Made by a program: the position numbers and the translations under genes. From an uncultured Eubacteriales bacterium (GTDB lineage Bacteria > Bacillota > Clostridia > Oscillospirales > Ruminococcaceae), in NCBI GenBank assembly GCA_902493155.1, contig CABUOE010000104.1:1-7941 (forward strand): a stretch of 7,941 nucleotides of DNA, written 5' to 3'. Shown in pieces: positions 1-6,168 of this stretch. The notes beneath the pieces were generated by a model. That model was given only the letters and a program-made list of their open reading frames with translations, was not told the DNA's origin and did not search any database. The stretch's first letter is position 1; each line of letters begins with the position of its first letter.

Positions 1-293
1 TGGGCTAAGAGCAGCCGCATATCCAGCCCTCCGCAAGGAGCCACCTTCAAAAATCCGTCGTCGGTGATGTAAGTCACCACCATGCCGATTTCGTCCAGGT
101 GGGCGTCCAGCATGACCCGAGGGGCATTTTCCCCCGCGTCGTATACGTTGGCAATGACGTTGTGATAGTCGTCGATGACGACGTCACCAGTGTATTCTTT
201 CAGCATCTCGGCGGCAATTTGGGCCGTCTCCCCTTCTTCGCCGGAAACGCCGTAGCTTTCGCAAAGCCTTTTCAGCTTTTCTTTCAGTTTCAT
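1..293 (-). CDS. M42 family metallo-aminopeptidase, N-terminal part (runs off the left edge)
   Basis: Reading the minus strand from ATG at 293 gives 97 residues before the window ends. They begin MKLKEKLKRLCESYGVSGEE, the usual opening of M42 (glutamyl aminopeptidase / FrvX / 'cellulase M') enzymes. The motif DAHLDEIGM at about 63-71 carries the first metal-ligand His (H65) and the catalytic-type Asp (D67) of the family. Family knowledge: these are cytoplasmic, two-metal aminopeptidases that form large tetrahedral complexes and trim peptides. The remaining metal ligands lie outside the window, so activity cannot be judged. The start is supported by AGAAAGGA eight bases upstream (301-308 on the complement) and by a near-consensus promoter at 354-382. 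The gene probably has its own transcript, although no strong terminator separates it from the upstream DUF1294 gene. Its exact peptide specificity is unknown. Confidence 0.92.
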   Translation of the reverse strand, partial: MKLKEKLKRLCESYGVSGEEGETAQIAAEMLKEYTGDVVIDDYHNVIANVYDAGENAPRVMLDAHLDEIGMVVTYITDDGFLKVAPCGGLDMRLLLA

Positions 294-353
294 GGTCACG
301 ATCCTTTCTCCGAGGCTGCGTTGCCTCTTCAGTACAATACGCAATCAGTTTAT

Positions 354-382
354 ATTATACGTCCGCAAGGACAATTTATCAA
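354..382 (-). promoter_or_regulatory. Sigma-A promoter of the M42 peptidase gene
   Basis: On the minus strand TTGATA (382-377) is followed after exactly 17 bases by a perfect TATAAT (359-354). This places the transcript start near 347 and leaves a leader of about 54 bases. The leader contains a weak 5-bp hairpin, GAGGC/GCCTC (312-316 with 323-327), close to the ribosome site. Confidence 0.8.
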
Positions 383-392
383 GAAACACCGC

Positions 393-674
393 TTAAAAAA
401 AGCACCCCGTCTTCCATTGAAGCAAAGCAATTACCCCAATCCACAAAATGAGGATCAGCGGAATCCCCACAGTGAATTTTGGATGTTTCGTCTTATGGCG
501 AAACACCCACATGCCGATGTAAAACCCCAGCGCACCGCCGCAGAGGGTGTTGAAGATAAGCGTTTTTTCCGGCACCCGCCATTTTCCTTTTCTGGCACAG
601 TGCTTGTCCCACCAACAGATGAAAAAACCGATGGCATTGAGAATCAGCAGGTATAAAAACAAATACTTACCCAA
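393..674 (-). CDS. DUF1294 family small membrane protein (TTG start)
   Basis: This 93-residue protein matches the DUF1294 pattern. It has a hydrophobic N-terminal segment (about residues 3-20), then WWDKHCARKGKWRVPEKTL, a Gly-rich GGALGFYIGM stretch, the signature FRHKTKHPKF, and a second hydrophobic segment (about 70-87). I chose TTG at 674 because GGAGGGG (681-687 on the complement) sits six bases upstream and the resulting length is normal for the family. Longer ATG-initiated readings lack a ribosome site and add an atypical extension. Family members are small integral membrane proteins of unknown function, sometimes fused to a cold-shock domain; no such domain is present here. The gene is divergent from the D-aspartate ligase operon. 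It ends ten bases before the -35 box of the peptidase promoter, with no convincing terminator between them. Confidence 0.85.
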   Translation of the reverse strand: MGKYLFLYLLILNAIGFFICWWDKHCARKGKWRVPEKTLIFNTLCGGALGFYIGMWVFRHKTKHPKFTVGIPLILILWIGVIALLQWKTGCFF

Positions 675-730
675 AGCAATCCCCTCCGTCAGTATATCAT
701 GCAAAATTTTTGAAACAAAAACCATAAATC

Positions 731-759
731 TTGTTTTTTCCATATAATAATAGTATAAT
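731..759 (+). promoter_or_regulatory. Promoter of the D-aspartate ligase operon
   Basis: TTGTTT (731-736), a 17-base spacer and a perfect TATAAT (754-759) form a plausible sigma-A promoter. The start would be near 766, about 48 bases before the preferred ATG at 814. The -10 box is flanked by the 12-mer GTATAATAAACG, which recurs on the minus strand in the hairpin array (node at 7588-7598). Confidence 0.6.
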
Positions 760-775
760 AAACGATGTATGTAAA
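747..775 (-). promoter_or_regulatory. Promoter of the DUF1294 gene, interlocked with the divergent ligase promoter
   Basis: Minus-strand TTTACA (775-770) and TATTAT (752-747) are separated by 17 bases, each one mismatch from sigma-A consensus. Transcription would begin near 740, giving a leader of about 65 bases before the TTG start at 674. The elements lie inside the divergent plus-strand promoter at 731-759, so one polymerase should exclude the other. Confidence 0.6.
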
Positions 776-813
776 GAAATTTGCAAAAATATCGGAAAGG
801 AATGGCTGCAAAT

Positions 814-2055
814 ATGTCAACTTCCAGCCAGACACAAGATTTTATCCCCGTCCTGCTCGGCAGCGACGTCAACGTATACGGCATGGCCCGCTCCTTCCAT
901 GAGGCTTACGGAATTCCTTCCGTCGCCATCGGAAAAGGGCACCTGGGCGCCACATCCAACAGCCGCATCGTCTCGGTGAAAGTGGTAGAGCCGAATCTCG
1001 AGGATGACGCTGTTTTTTGTGACACTCTCATCAAATTCGCCTCCCGCTACCCCAAAGACCAGACTCTGCTTTTGGTTCCCTGCGGCGACAATTACATTAA
1101 ACTTTTGGTTCGCAATCAGGAAAAACTCCGCCCCTATTACCGCTTTGAGTGCATAAGCGAGGAACTTCTCATGCGCCTTTCCATCAAGGAAAGCTTTTAC
1201 AAGGTTTGCACCGAACACGGTTTCGCCTTCCCCAAAACCACTACCTGCACCTTTGATAACTACAAAACGGTGGAGCTTCCTTTCGACTTTCCCGTCATCA
1301 TCAAGCCCTCCAACAGCGTGGCCTACTGGAACTGCAAGTTCCCCCACAAAAAGAAGGTCTTCATCGCTGAGAGCAGGCAGGAGTTTGACGCAATCCTCAA
1401 TGCCATCTATGGCTCTTCCTACAAGGATCACCTGATCTTGCAGGAATACATTCCCGGCGACGATTCCAACATGCGGGTGATGAACTGCTATTCCGGCAAA
1501 GACAAAAAGGTAAAACTCATCGCTCTTGGAAACGCTCTTTTGGAGGAGCATTCCCCCGAAGGCATCGGCAGTTACGCCGCCATTATCAACAGCGTGGACA
1601 AAGAGCTGTCGGAGCGGATGAAAAACTTCTTAGAGGGTATCGGCTATGTCGGGTTTTCCAACTTCGATATGAAGTATGACCCCCGAGACGGGCAGTACAA
1701 GCTCTTTGAGATGAATTTAAGGCAGGGCCGGTCCAGCTTTTTTGTCACCGCCGCCGGCTACAATTTAGCAAAATTTCTGGTGGACGATGTCATCTACAAT
1801 AAGCCTATGGACTGCGTCATCGCCGATAACAAGGTCCTCTGGACCATTATCCCGAAGAAAATCATCTTCCAGTACGTCAAAGACCCCAAGGTGAAGGAAG
1901 AGGCGAAAAGGCTCATCAAGGAAAAGAAATTTTGCCGCTCCCTCTACTATGCACCGGACCGGAACTTGAAACGGAGAATCTATTTCGCGAAAAATCAGAT
2001 GAGCTACTACCAAAAATACCGCAAATATTTCGGCAATAAAGGACTGCATGAATGA
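814..2055 (+). CDS. aslA: ATP-grasp ligase, D-aspartate ligase type (cell-wall cross-bridge)
   Basis: This 413-residue ATP-grasp enzyme opens with a nucleotide-fold-like start (IPVLLGSDVNVYGMARSFHE, about 11-30). It continues with the central nucleotide-binding lysine segment (FPVIIKPSNS, K164), the QEYIPGDDSNMR strand, and the metal-binding end LFEMNLRQGRSS, in which E299 and N301 should hold the magnesium ions. This is the architecture of AslA/Aslfm, which activates the beta-carboxyl of D-Asp with ATP and joins it to the L-Lys side chain of the peptidoglycan precursor. The racemase and asparagine synthetase behind it support this over carbamoyl-phosphate-like or biotin-dependent relatives. 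Start: ATG 814 is preferred, with GGAAAGG at 794-800 and a rather long 13-base spacing. ATG 802 (too close to that site) and TTG 781 are in-frame alternatives. The stop overlaps the next start (ATGA, 2052-2055), so translation is probably coupled. The acceptor residue is inferred, not seen. Confidence 0.85.
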   Translation: MSTSSQTQDFIPVLLGSDVNVYGMARSFHEAYGIPSVAIGKGHLGATSNSRIVSVKVVEPNLEDDAVFCDTLIKFASRYPKDQTLLLVPCGDNYIKLLVRNQEKLRPYYRFECISEELLMRLSIKESFYKVCTEHGFAFPKTTTCTFDNYKTVELPFDFPVIIKPSNSVAYWNCKFPHKKKVFIAESRQEFDAILNAIYGSSYKDHLILQEYIPGDDSNMRVMNCYSGKDKKVKLIALGNALLEEHSPEGIGSYAAIINSVDKELSERMKNFLEGIGYVGFSNFDMKYDPRDGQYKLFEMNLRQGRSSFFVTAAGYNLAKFLVDDVIYNKPMDCVIADNKVLWTIIPKKIIFQYVKDPKVKEEAKRLIKEKKFCRSLYYAPDRNLKRRIYFAKNQMSYYQKYRKYFGNKGLHE

Positions 2056-2822
2056 AACATTTAGGTGTAATCGGCGGGCTGGGCCCTATGGCCACCGCCT
2101 ATTTTTTAGAACTGGTGGTCAAAATGACCGACGTGAAGACCGATCAGGAGCATCTGCCCGTAACAGTGTTAAACCGTCCCGCCATTCCTGATCGGACGGC
2201 CTACATTCTGGGGAAAAGCGATGAAAGCCCCCTTCCGGCCATTATTCGGTACGCCAAAGAGCTTCAAACTTTTGGGGCTTCCTGCATCGCCATCCCCTGT
2301 ATCACTTCCCACCATTTTTACGATGAGTTCTCACGTTCGGTGGATATCCCCATTATCAATATCGTCACCGAGACAGCCGCCTACCTGAAAGCCCATGGCA
2401 TCCAAAAAGCCGGCATTATGGCTACCAGCGGCACCATTTCTACAAACCTGTTTCAGGACGCTTTAGCCAAGGAAGGCATTGCCTTCGCCACTCCTTCTGA
2501 GGAAGGGCAGCAAAAGGTCATGCACCTCATCTACGACAACGTCAAGGCCGGCCTTCCGGTAGAAATAGAGCTTTTCCGGGAAGTGTCGGAGGGACTGCGG
2601 GGCAGGGGCTGCCAGTGTATCATTTTGGGTTGCACTGAGCTCTCCCTCATCAAACGGGATTACCCCATCGGACCGGGCTACTTAGACGCACTGGAAGTGC
2701 TGGCTAAGTGTTCTGTTATCCGGTGCGAAAAGCCCCTCAAACCAGACTATCAAAACCTCCTGACCGCAGAGACGGCGGGACGGCTTCAGAATTTTTCCGC
2801 CGGTGAAAAAACCGGATACTAA
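2052..2822 (+). CDS. racD: Aspartate/glutamate-family racemase, probable aspartate racemase
   Basis: The 256-residue protein has the Asp/Glu racemase signature at its start (VIGGLGPMAT, about 6-15), the NRPAIPDRT segment, and both catalytic cysteines: C83 in IPCITSHHF and C194 in ILGCTELSLI. Family members are cofactor-independent and swap the alpha proton between the two cysteines, interconverting L- and D-Asp (or Glu). Placed directly after a D-aspartate ligase, with overlapping stop and start codons, it most likely provides the D-Asp. One oddity is that the residue after C83 is Ile, where the family normally has Asn (PCNTAH), so rate or specificity may differ. A broader-specificity amino-acid racemase is the main alternative. 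Only 26 bases separate it from asnB. Confidence 0.87.
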   Translation: MKHLGVIGGLGPMATAYFLELVVKMTDVKTDQEHLPVTVLNRPAIPDRTAYILGKSDESPLPAIIRYAKELQTFGASCIAIPCITSHHFYDEFSRSVDIPIINIVTETAAYLKAHGIQKAGIMATSGTISTNLFQDALAKEGIAFATPSEEGQQKVMHLIYDNVKAGLPVEIELFREVSEGLRGRGCQCIILGCTELSLIKRDYPIGPGYLDALEVLAKCSVIRCEKPLKPDYQNLLTAETAGRLQNFSAGEKTGY

Positions 2823-2832
2823 ACCCCATCAC

Positions 2833-2840
2833 AGAAAGGA
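2833..2840 (+). promoter_or_regulatory. Ribosome binding site of asnB
   Basis: AGAAAGGA lies eight bases before ATG 2849. It fixes the start so that Cys is residue 2, as the glutaminase chemistry requires. No promoter or terminator is seen in the 26-base gap, which supports a single operon transcript. Confidence 0.7.
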
Positions 2841-2848
2841 TTTCACAT

Positions 2849-4693
2849 ATGTGTGGTTTTGCAGGATACATTGTTAACGGCCTCATGGGAGACCGCCTCG
2901 CCATCATCAAAGCCATGGCCGACCGCATCCGTCACCGTGGCCCCGACCAGGACGATTATTACCTGGACGATGACGTGGCTTTAGGCTTCCGCCGTCTGTC
3001 CATCATCGACCTAGAGGGTGGCAGCCAGCCCATCTTAAATGAGGACGGCACCATGGTGCTCACCTTCAACGGTGAAATTTACAATTTTAAAGAGTTGCGG
3101 AAAGAGCTCCTTCAAAAGGGTCATGTGTTTAAAACCCATACTGACTCGGAAGTGTTGCTCCACGGCTATGAGGAATACGGCCCGGAGCTGCTGCAAAAGC
3201 TTCGCGGTATGTACGCCTTTGTCATCTGGGACAAGAAACAGAAAAAGCTGTTTGGCGCTCGGGATATCTTCGGTATCAAGCCCTTCTATTACTATAAAAA
3301 GGACGGGGAATTTCTCTTCGGTTCCGAAATCAAGTCGTTTCTCGAACATCCCCGCTTTGAAAAAGAGTTAAACGAAGACCGTCTCCCCGATTATCTCTGC
3401 TACGAGTACATTCCCTGCGAGGAAACCCTTTTTAAAAATGTGTACAAGCTGTTGGGCGGCCACTACTTCGAGTACCAAAATGGCAAAATGTCCATCCATC
3501 AGTATTACGACGTGAAATTCAACATCGACGAGTCAAAATCCTTGGAGGAATGGGAAGCACTCATCACCGACGAGTTTACAAAATCGGTGGAAGCCCACAA
3601 AATCAGCGACGTGGAAGTAGGCTGCTTTTTGTCCAGCGGTGTCGACTCCAGTTATGTAGTCAAGGAAGTTTCCAAGGCCATGAAAGATGTCAAGACCTTC
3701 TCGGTAGGCTACGAGGAAGAAAAATACAGCGAACTCCCCTACGCTCAAGATTTTTCCAAAGTTATCGGGGTGCAGAACATCTCCAACAAAGTCTCCGCCG
3801 ACGATTTCTTCGGTATGGCTGGCAAAATCCAGTACTATATGGACGAGCCGCTGCCCAATCCATCGGAAGTGCCCCTCTATTTTCTCGCCCACAACGCGGC
3901 GAAGTACGTCAAAGTCGTCCTTTCCGGCGAGGGCGCCGACGAACTGTTCGGCGGCTACCCCATGTATCTGGAAGGCGGCCATTTTGCCGACTACGAACGG
4001 ATTCCCCTTCCTCTGCGGAAAGGGTTGGCGGGCATCGCCAAAAAGCTCCCCCATTTTAAAGGAAAAAAATTCATCATCCGCGGAGCCATGAAGCCCTATG
4101 AGCGCTTTGCCCGCAGCAACTACGTCTACCATAGCGAGGAGCGGGGCAAATACCTCAAGAAAAACATTCCCGCCAAAGACCCCACTGAATACGCAAAGCC
4201 GTACTTTGATAAGGTAAAAGACTTAGACGAACCGACCCAGCTCCAGTATGTGGACATCTACACCTGGATGCTCTACGACATTCTTCAGAAGGCCGACCGG
4301 ATGAGCATGGCCAATTCCTTAGAGCTTCGGGTTCCTTTCCTGGACAAAAAGATGCTGGAACTGGCGGTGCAGATCCCTTCCCGCTATCGGGCCCACAACG
4401 ACGTGACCAAAGTAGCCCTCCGTGGGGCCGCCATCAAGCAAATTCCCGAGCGTACCGCCAACAAAAAAAAGCTGGGCTTCCCGGTACCCCTAAACGACTG
4501 GCTGCGGCAGGATAAGTATTACAACATGGTCAGGGAAAAGTTTGAAGGAGAAATTGCCGACCAGTACTTCAATCGGGACGCTATCATGAAGCTTTTAAAC
4601 GACCACAAAGAGGGAAAAGCCCTCAACATGAAGAAAATCTGGTCTATTTACAGCTTTATCCTGTGGTACGAGCAGTTTTTTGTGTTGAATTAG
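2849..4693 (+). CDS. asnB: Asparagine synthetase, glutamine-hydrolysing (possible amidase of cell-wall D-Asp)
   Basis: This is a full-length, 614-residue class II amidotransferase. The N-terminal glutaminase domain has the nucleophile C2 (MCGFAGY), RHRGPD (28-33), RRLSIID (48-54), NGEIYN (74-79) and TDSE (98-101). The C-terminal synthetase domain has the pyrophosphate loop SSGVDSS (262-268), GEGADELFGGYP (about 360-371), LRVPFLDKKM and KLGFPVPLNDW. It transfers glutamine-derived ammonia to an adenylated beta-carboxyl group. Its nearest functional type is the long AsnO/AsnH group. In Lactococcus, AsnH amidates the D-Asp of the peptidoglycan cross-bridge to D-Asn. As the third gene behind a D-Asp ligase and racemase it is likely to do the same. 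Free L-asparagine synthesis is the alternative, and sequence motifs alone do not separate the two. All catalytic motifs are intact. Confidence 0.93.
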   Translation: MCGFAGYIVNGLMGDRLAIIKAMADRIRHRGPDQDDYYLDDDVALGFRRLSIIDLEGGSQPILNEDGTMVLTFNGEIYNFKELRKELLQKGHVFKTHTDSEVLLHGYEEYGPELLQKLRGMYAFVIWDKKQKKLFGARDIFGIKPFYYYKKDGEFLFGSEIKSFLEHPRFEKELNEDRLPDYLCYEYIPCEETLFKNVYKLLGGHYFEYQNGKMSIHQYYDVKFNIDESKSLEEWEALITDEFTKSVEAHKISDVEVGCFLSSGVDSSYVVKEVSKAMKDVKTFSVGYEEEKYSELPYAQDFSKVIGVQNISNKVSADDFFGMAGKIQYYMDEPLPNPSEVPLYFLAHNAAKYVKVVLSGEGADELFGGYPMYLEGGHFADYERIPLPLRKGLAGIAKKLPHFKGKKFIIRGAMKPYERFARSNYVYHSEERGKYLKKNIPAKDPTEYAKPYFDKVKDLDEPTQLQYVDIYTWMLYDILQKADRMSMANSLELRVPFLDKKMLELAVQIPSRYRAHNDVTKVALRGAAIKQIPERTANKKKLGFPVPLNDWLRQDKYYNMVREKFEGEIADQYFNRDAIMKLLNDHKEGKALNMKKIWSIYSFILWYEQFFVLN

Positions 4694-4696
4694 CTC

Positions 4697-4724
4697 AAAG
4701 GTCAGCGTATCCGCTGACCTTTTG
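4697..4724 (+). terminator. Terminator of the ligase-racemase-asnB operon
   Basis: A perfect 11-bp stem, AAAGGTCAGCG / CGCTGACCTTT, with a TATC loop, begins three bases after the asnB stop and ends in a short T run (4720-4723). The U tract is brief, so read-through is possible. Confidence 0.75.
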
Positions 4725-4800
4725 TCAAGAAACAACATACACGAAAATACGAGGCTAATTTTGTGCCCATTTCTGAATTTTGTGTTGACTTTCTGAACTT

Positions 4801-4831
4801 TTCTCTGAAAGCCTTTCCTTTTTTCAGAGAA
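4801..4831. promoter_or_regulatory. Inverted repeat upstream of the lipoprotein promoter (candidate operator)
   Basis: TTCTCTGAAA (4801-4810) and TTTCAGAGAA (4822-4831) form a perfect 10-bp inverted repeat around an 11-base spacer. The right half ends just before the extended -10 element, so it covers the -35 region. Related half-sites TTCTGAA recur at 4771-4777 and 4791-4797. No T run follows, so it is unlikely to be a terminator. A regulator binding here is inferred. Confidence 0.45.
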
Positions 4832-4833
4832 CA

Positions 4834-4842
4834 TGATATAAG
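4834..4842 (+). promoter_or_regulatory. Extended -10 promoter of the lipoprotein foldase gene
   Basis: TGATATAAG (TG-n-TATAAG) is an extended -10 element with one mismatch. No good -35 box lies 17 bases upstream, as is common with extended -10 promoters. Transcription would begin near 4849, leaving a leader of about 60 bases with a short GGGG/CCCC hairpin (4868-4871 with 4879-4882). Confidence 0.5.
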
Positions 4843-4909
4843 AAAGAATAGCACTGTTGGAAGATCGGGGGTGTTTTGCCCCTTATAAAGAAAGGAATTT
4901 AAATTTATC

Positions 4910-6022
4910 ATGAAAAAAACGTTTTTCTCTGTCTTGGCTGTGGGCTTGTGCATCGCCACTTTGATGACCGGATGCCAAAAAACCGCTTACAGCAACGATT
5001 ACGTCGACCTACATCAATATAAAGGGCTCAATTACGCACCTGCAGATGTTTCCGTCACCGATGCGGAAGTGGAGCAGCAAATCCAGCAGGTTCTCGCTTC
5101 CCAGTCTACCACCACTGAAATCACCGACCGTACCGATGTGCAAAACGGCGATACCGCCAATATTGATTATTCAGGTACTGTAGACGGCACCGCCTTTGAC
5201 GGCGGCACTGCCCAGGGCGTTGATCTGACCATCGGTTCCGGGAGATTTATCCCCGGCTTCGAGGATCAGCTCATCGGTGCCCAAGTCGGAGAAACCACTA
5301 CTATCAAGGTAACATTCCCGGAGACTTACAGCAACAATCCCGATTTGGCGGGAAAAGAAGCTGAATTTACCGTTACCATCAACAAAATCAGCAAAACGGT
5401 GACTCCGGAGTTGACCGATACCTTGGTGGAAAGCCTTCCCAATTCTACCGCTAAAACAGTAGACGAATATAAAGAGTCGGTCAAGCAGCAGCTGGCTGAT
5501 TACAAACAGCAGCAGGCAGACTACCAAAAACAGTCAATCCTTTGGCAGCAGGTGATGGACAATGCCGAGCTGAAAAAATACCCTGAGGGTGAAGTGGAGC
5601 AGCAAGTCCAAGAAGCTACTGAATTTTATACTCAGGTCGCTTCTGTTAACGGAATGGAACTGAAAGATTTGCTATCCTCCTACTACGGCATGTCTGTGGA
5701 AGACCTTCAGACACAGGCAGAACAGGTCGTAAAACAAAAAGTAGTTATCAACGCCATTGCAGAGGCAGAAAAGCTGTCCATCAGTGACGAAGAATATCAA
5801 CAGGGCCTGCAACAGTACGCCAGTGACTATGGTTTCAGCGACACTTCCGCCTTTGAGGAGCAGTACGACAAGGAAGAGATCACGCTCTCCCTGTTATTTG
5901 AAAAAGTCATGAACTTTGTGGTGGAAAACGCCAAAGAAAAAGAAGGCTTCGTCTACGAAAGCCCCAGCAGTGCAAACAGTTCTGATAGCAGCGGCAGTGA
6001 AAGCAGTTCCGAAAGTAAATAA
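4910..6022 (+). CDS. Surface lipoprotein peptidyl-prolyl isomerase, trigger-factor-like (FKBP domain)
   Basis: The 370-residue protein starts with a lipoprotein signal peptide: MKK, a hydrophobic core, and lipobox LMTGC with the lipidated Cys at 22. After a short linker comes an FKBP prolyl-isomerase domain (about 79-160; NGDTANIDYSGTVDGTAFDG, IGSGRFIPGFEDQLIGAQVG, AEFTVTINKI). A helical segment of about 165-340 then resembles the trigger-factor C-terminal chaperone domain. The tail (about 350-370) is rich in Ser. The ribosome-binding N-terminal domain of trigger factor is absent, replaced by the signal peptide. The protein should therefore sit on the outer face of the membrane and help fold exported proteins, a role comparable to PrsA. 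ATG 4910 follows AAAGGA (4891-4896) by 13 bases, a longer spacing than usual. It is flanked by terminators and probably monocistronic. Confidence 0.92.
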   Translation: MKKTFFSVLAVGLCIATLMTGCQKTAYSNDYVDLHQYKGLNYAPADVSVTDAEVEQQIQQVLASQSTTTEITDRTDVQNGDTANIDYSGTVDGTAFDGGTAQGVDLTIGSGRFIPGFEDQLIGAQVGETTTIKVTFPETYSNNPDLAGKEAEFTVTINKISKTVTPELTDTLVESLPNSTAKTVDEYKESVKQQLADYKQQQADYQKQSILWQQVMDNAELKKYPEGEVEQQVQEATEFYTQVASVNGMELKDLLSSYYGMSVEDLQTQAEQVVKQKVVINAIAEAEKLSISDEEYQQGLQQYASDYGFSDTSAFEEQYDKEEITLSLLFEKVMNFVVENAKEKEGFVYESPSSANSSDSSGSESSSESK

Positions 6023-6028
6023 GCAATA

Positions 6029-6061
6029 AAAAAACAAGAGGCTTCGCACCTCTTGTTTTTT
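6029..6061 (+). terminator. Terminator of the lipoprotein foldase gene
   Basis: A perfect stem runs from an A tract through ACAAGAGG (6034-6041) to CCTCTTGT (6049-6056), with loop CTTCGCA and a T run after it (6056-6061). It starts seven bases after the stop codon. The A tract on the other side makes it potentially bidirectional. Confidence 0.88.
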
Positions 6062-6071
6062 ATTTATCAGC

Positions 6072-6103
6072 AAAATGCCCTCTGCAATGGCAGAGGGCAT
6101 TTT
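6072..6103. terminator. Second, bidirectional terminator between convergent genes
   Basis: A perfect 14-bp stem, AAAATGCCCTCTGC / GCAGAGGGCATTTT, has the tetraloop AATG. T runs flank it on both strands, so it can back up the first terminator and also stop the minus-strand XpaC transcript, which ends at 6169. Confidence 0.8.
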
Positions 6104-6168
6104 CTATTACGGAATCCACAGAGGACAGAATGACAAAAAATAAACGTTACGATAAAATGTATCATTTT

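Noticed and set aside
99..656. Long plus-strand frame opposite the peptidase and DUF1294 genes
   Set aside because: It is antisense to two recognisable genes and has no family motif or ribosome site.
691..718. Second promoter for the DUF1294 gene (TTGTTT, 16 bases, TATACT on the minus strand)
   Set aside because: The transcript would begin inside the ribosome site at 681-687, leaving the message without a usable start.
781..813. Upstream starts of the ligase at TTG 781 or ATG 802
   Set aside because: TTG 781 has no ribosome site and ATG 802 is only one base from the GGAAAGG motif; ATG 814 is preferred, but this is not certain.
817..1551. Long minus-strand frame opposite the ligase gene
   Set aside because: It mirrors the codon pattern of the real ligase gene, lacks a ribosome site and matches nothing I recognise; the minus-strand frame at 3533-4132 opposite asnB is rejected for the same reasons.
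6154..6168. Small hairpin AAAATG/CATTTT just past the XpaC stop
   Set aside because: It is only A-T rich and six bp long; the 14-bp hairpin at 6072-6103 is the better terminator for that strand.
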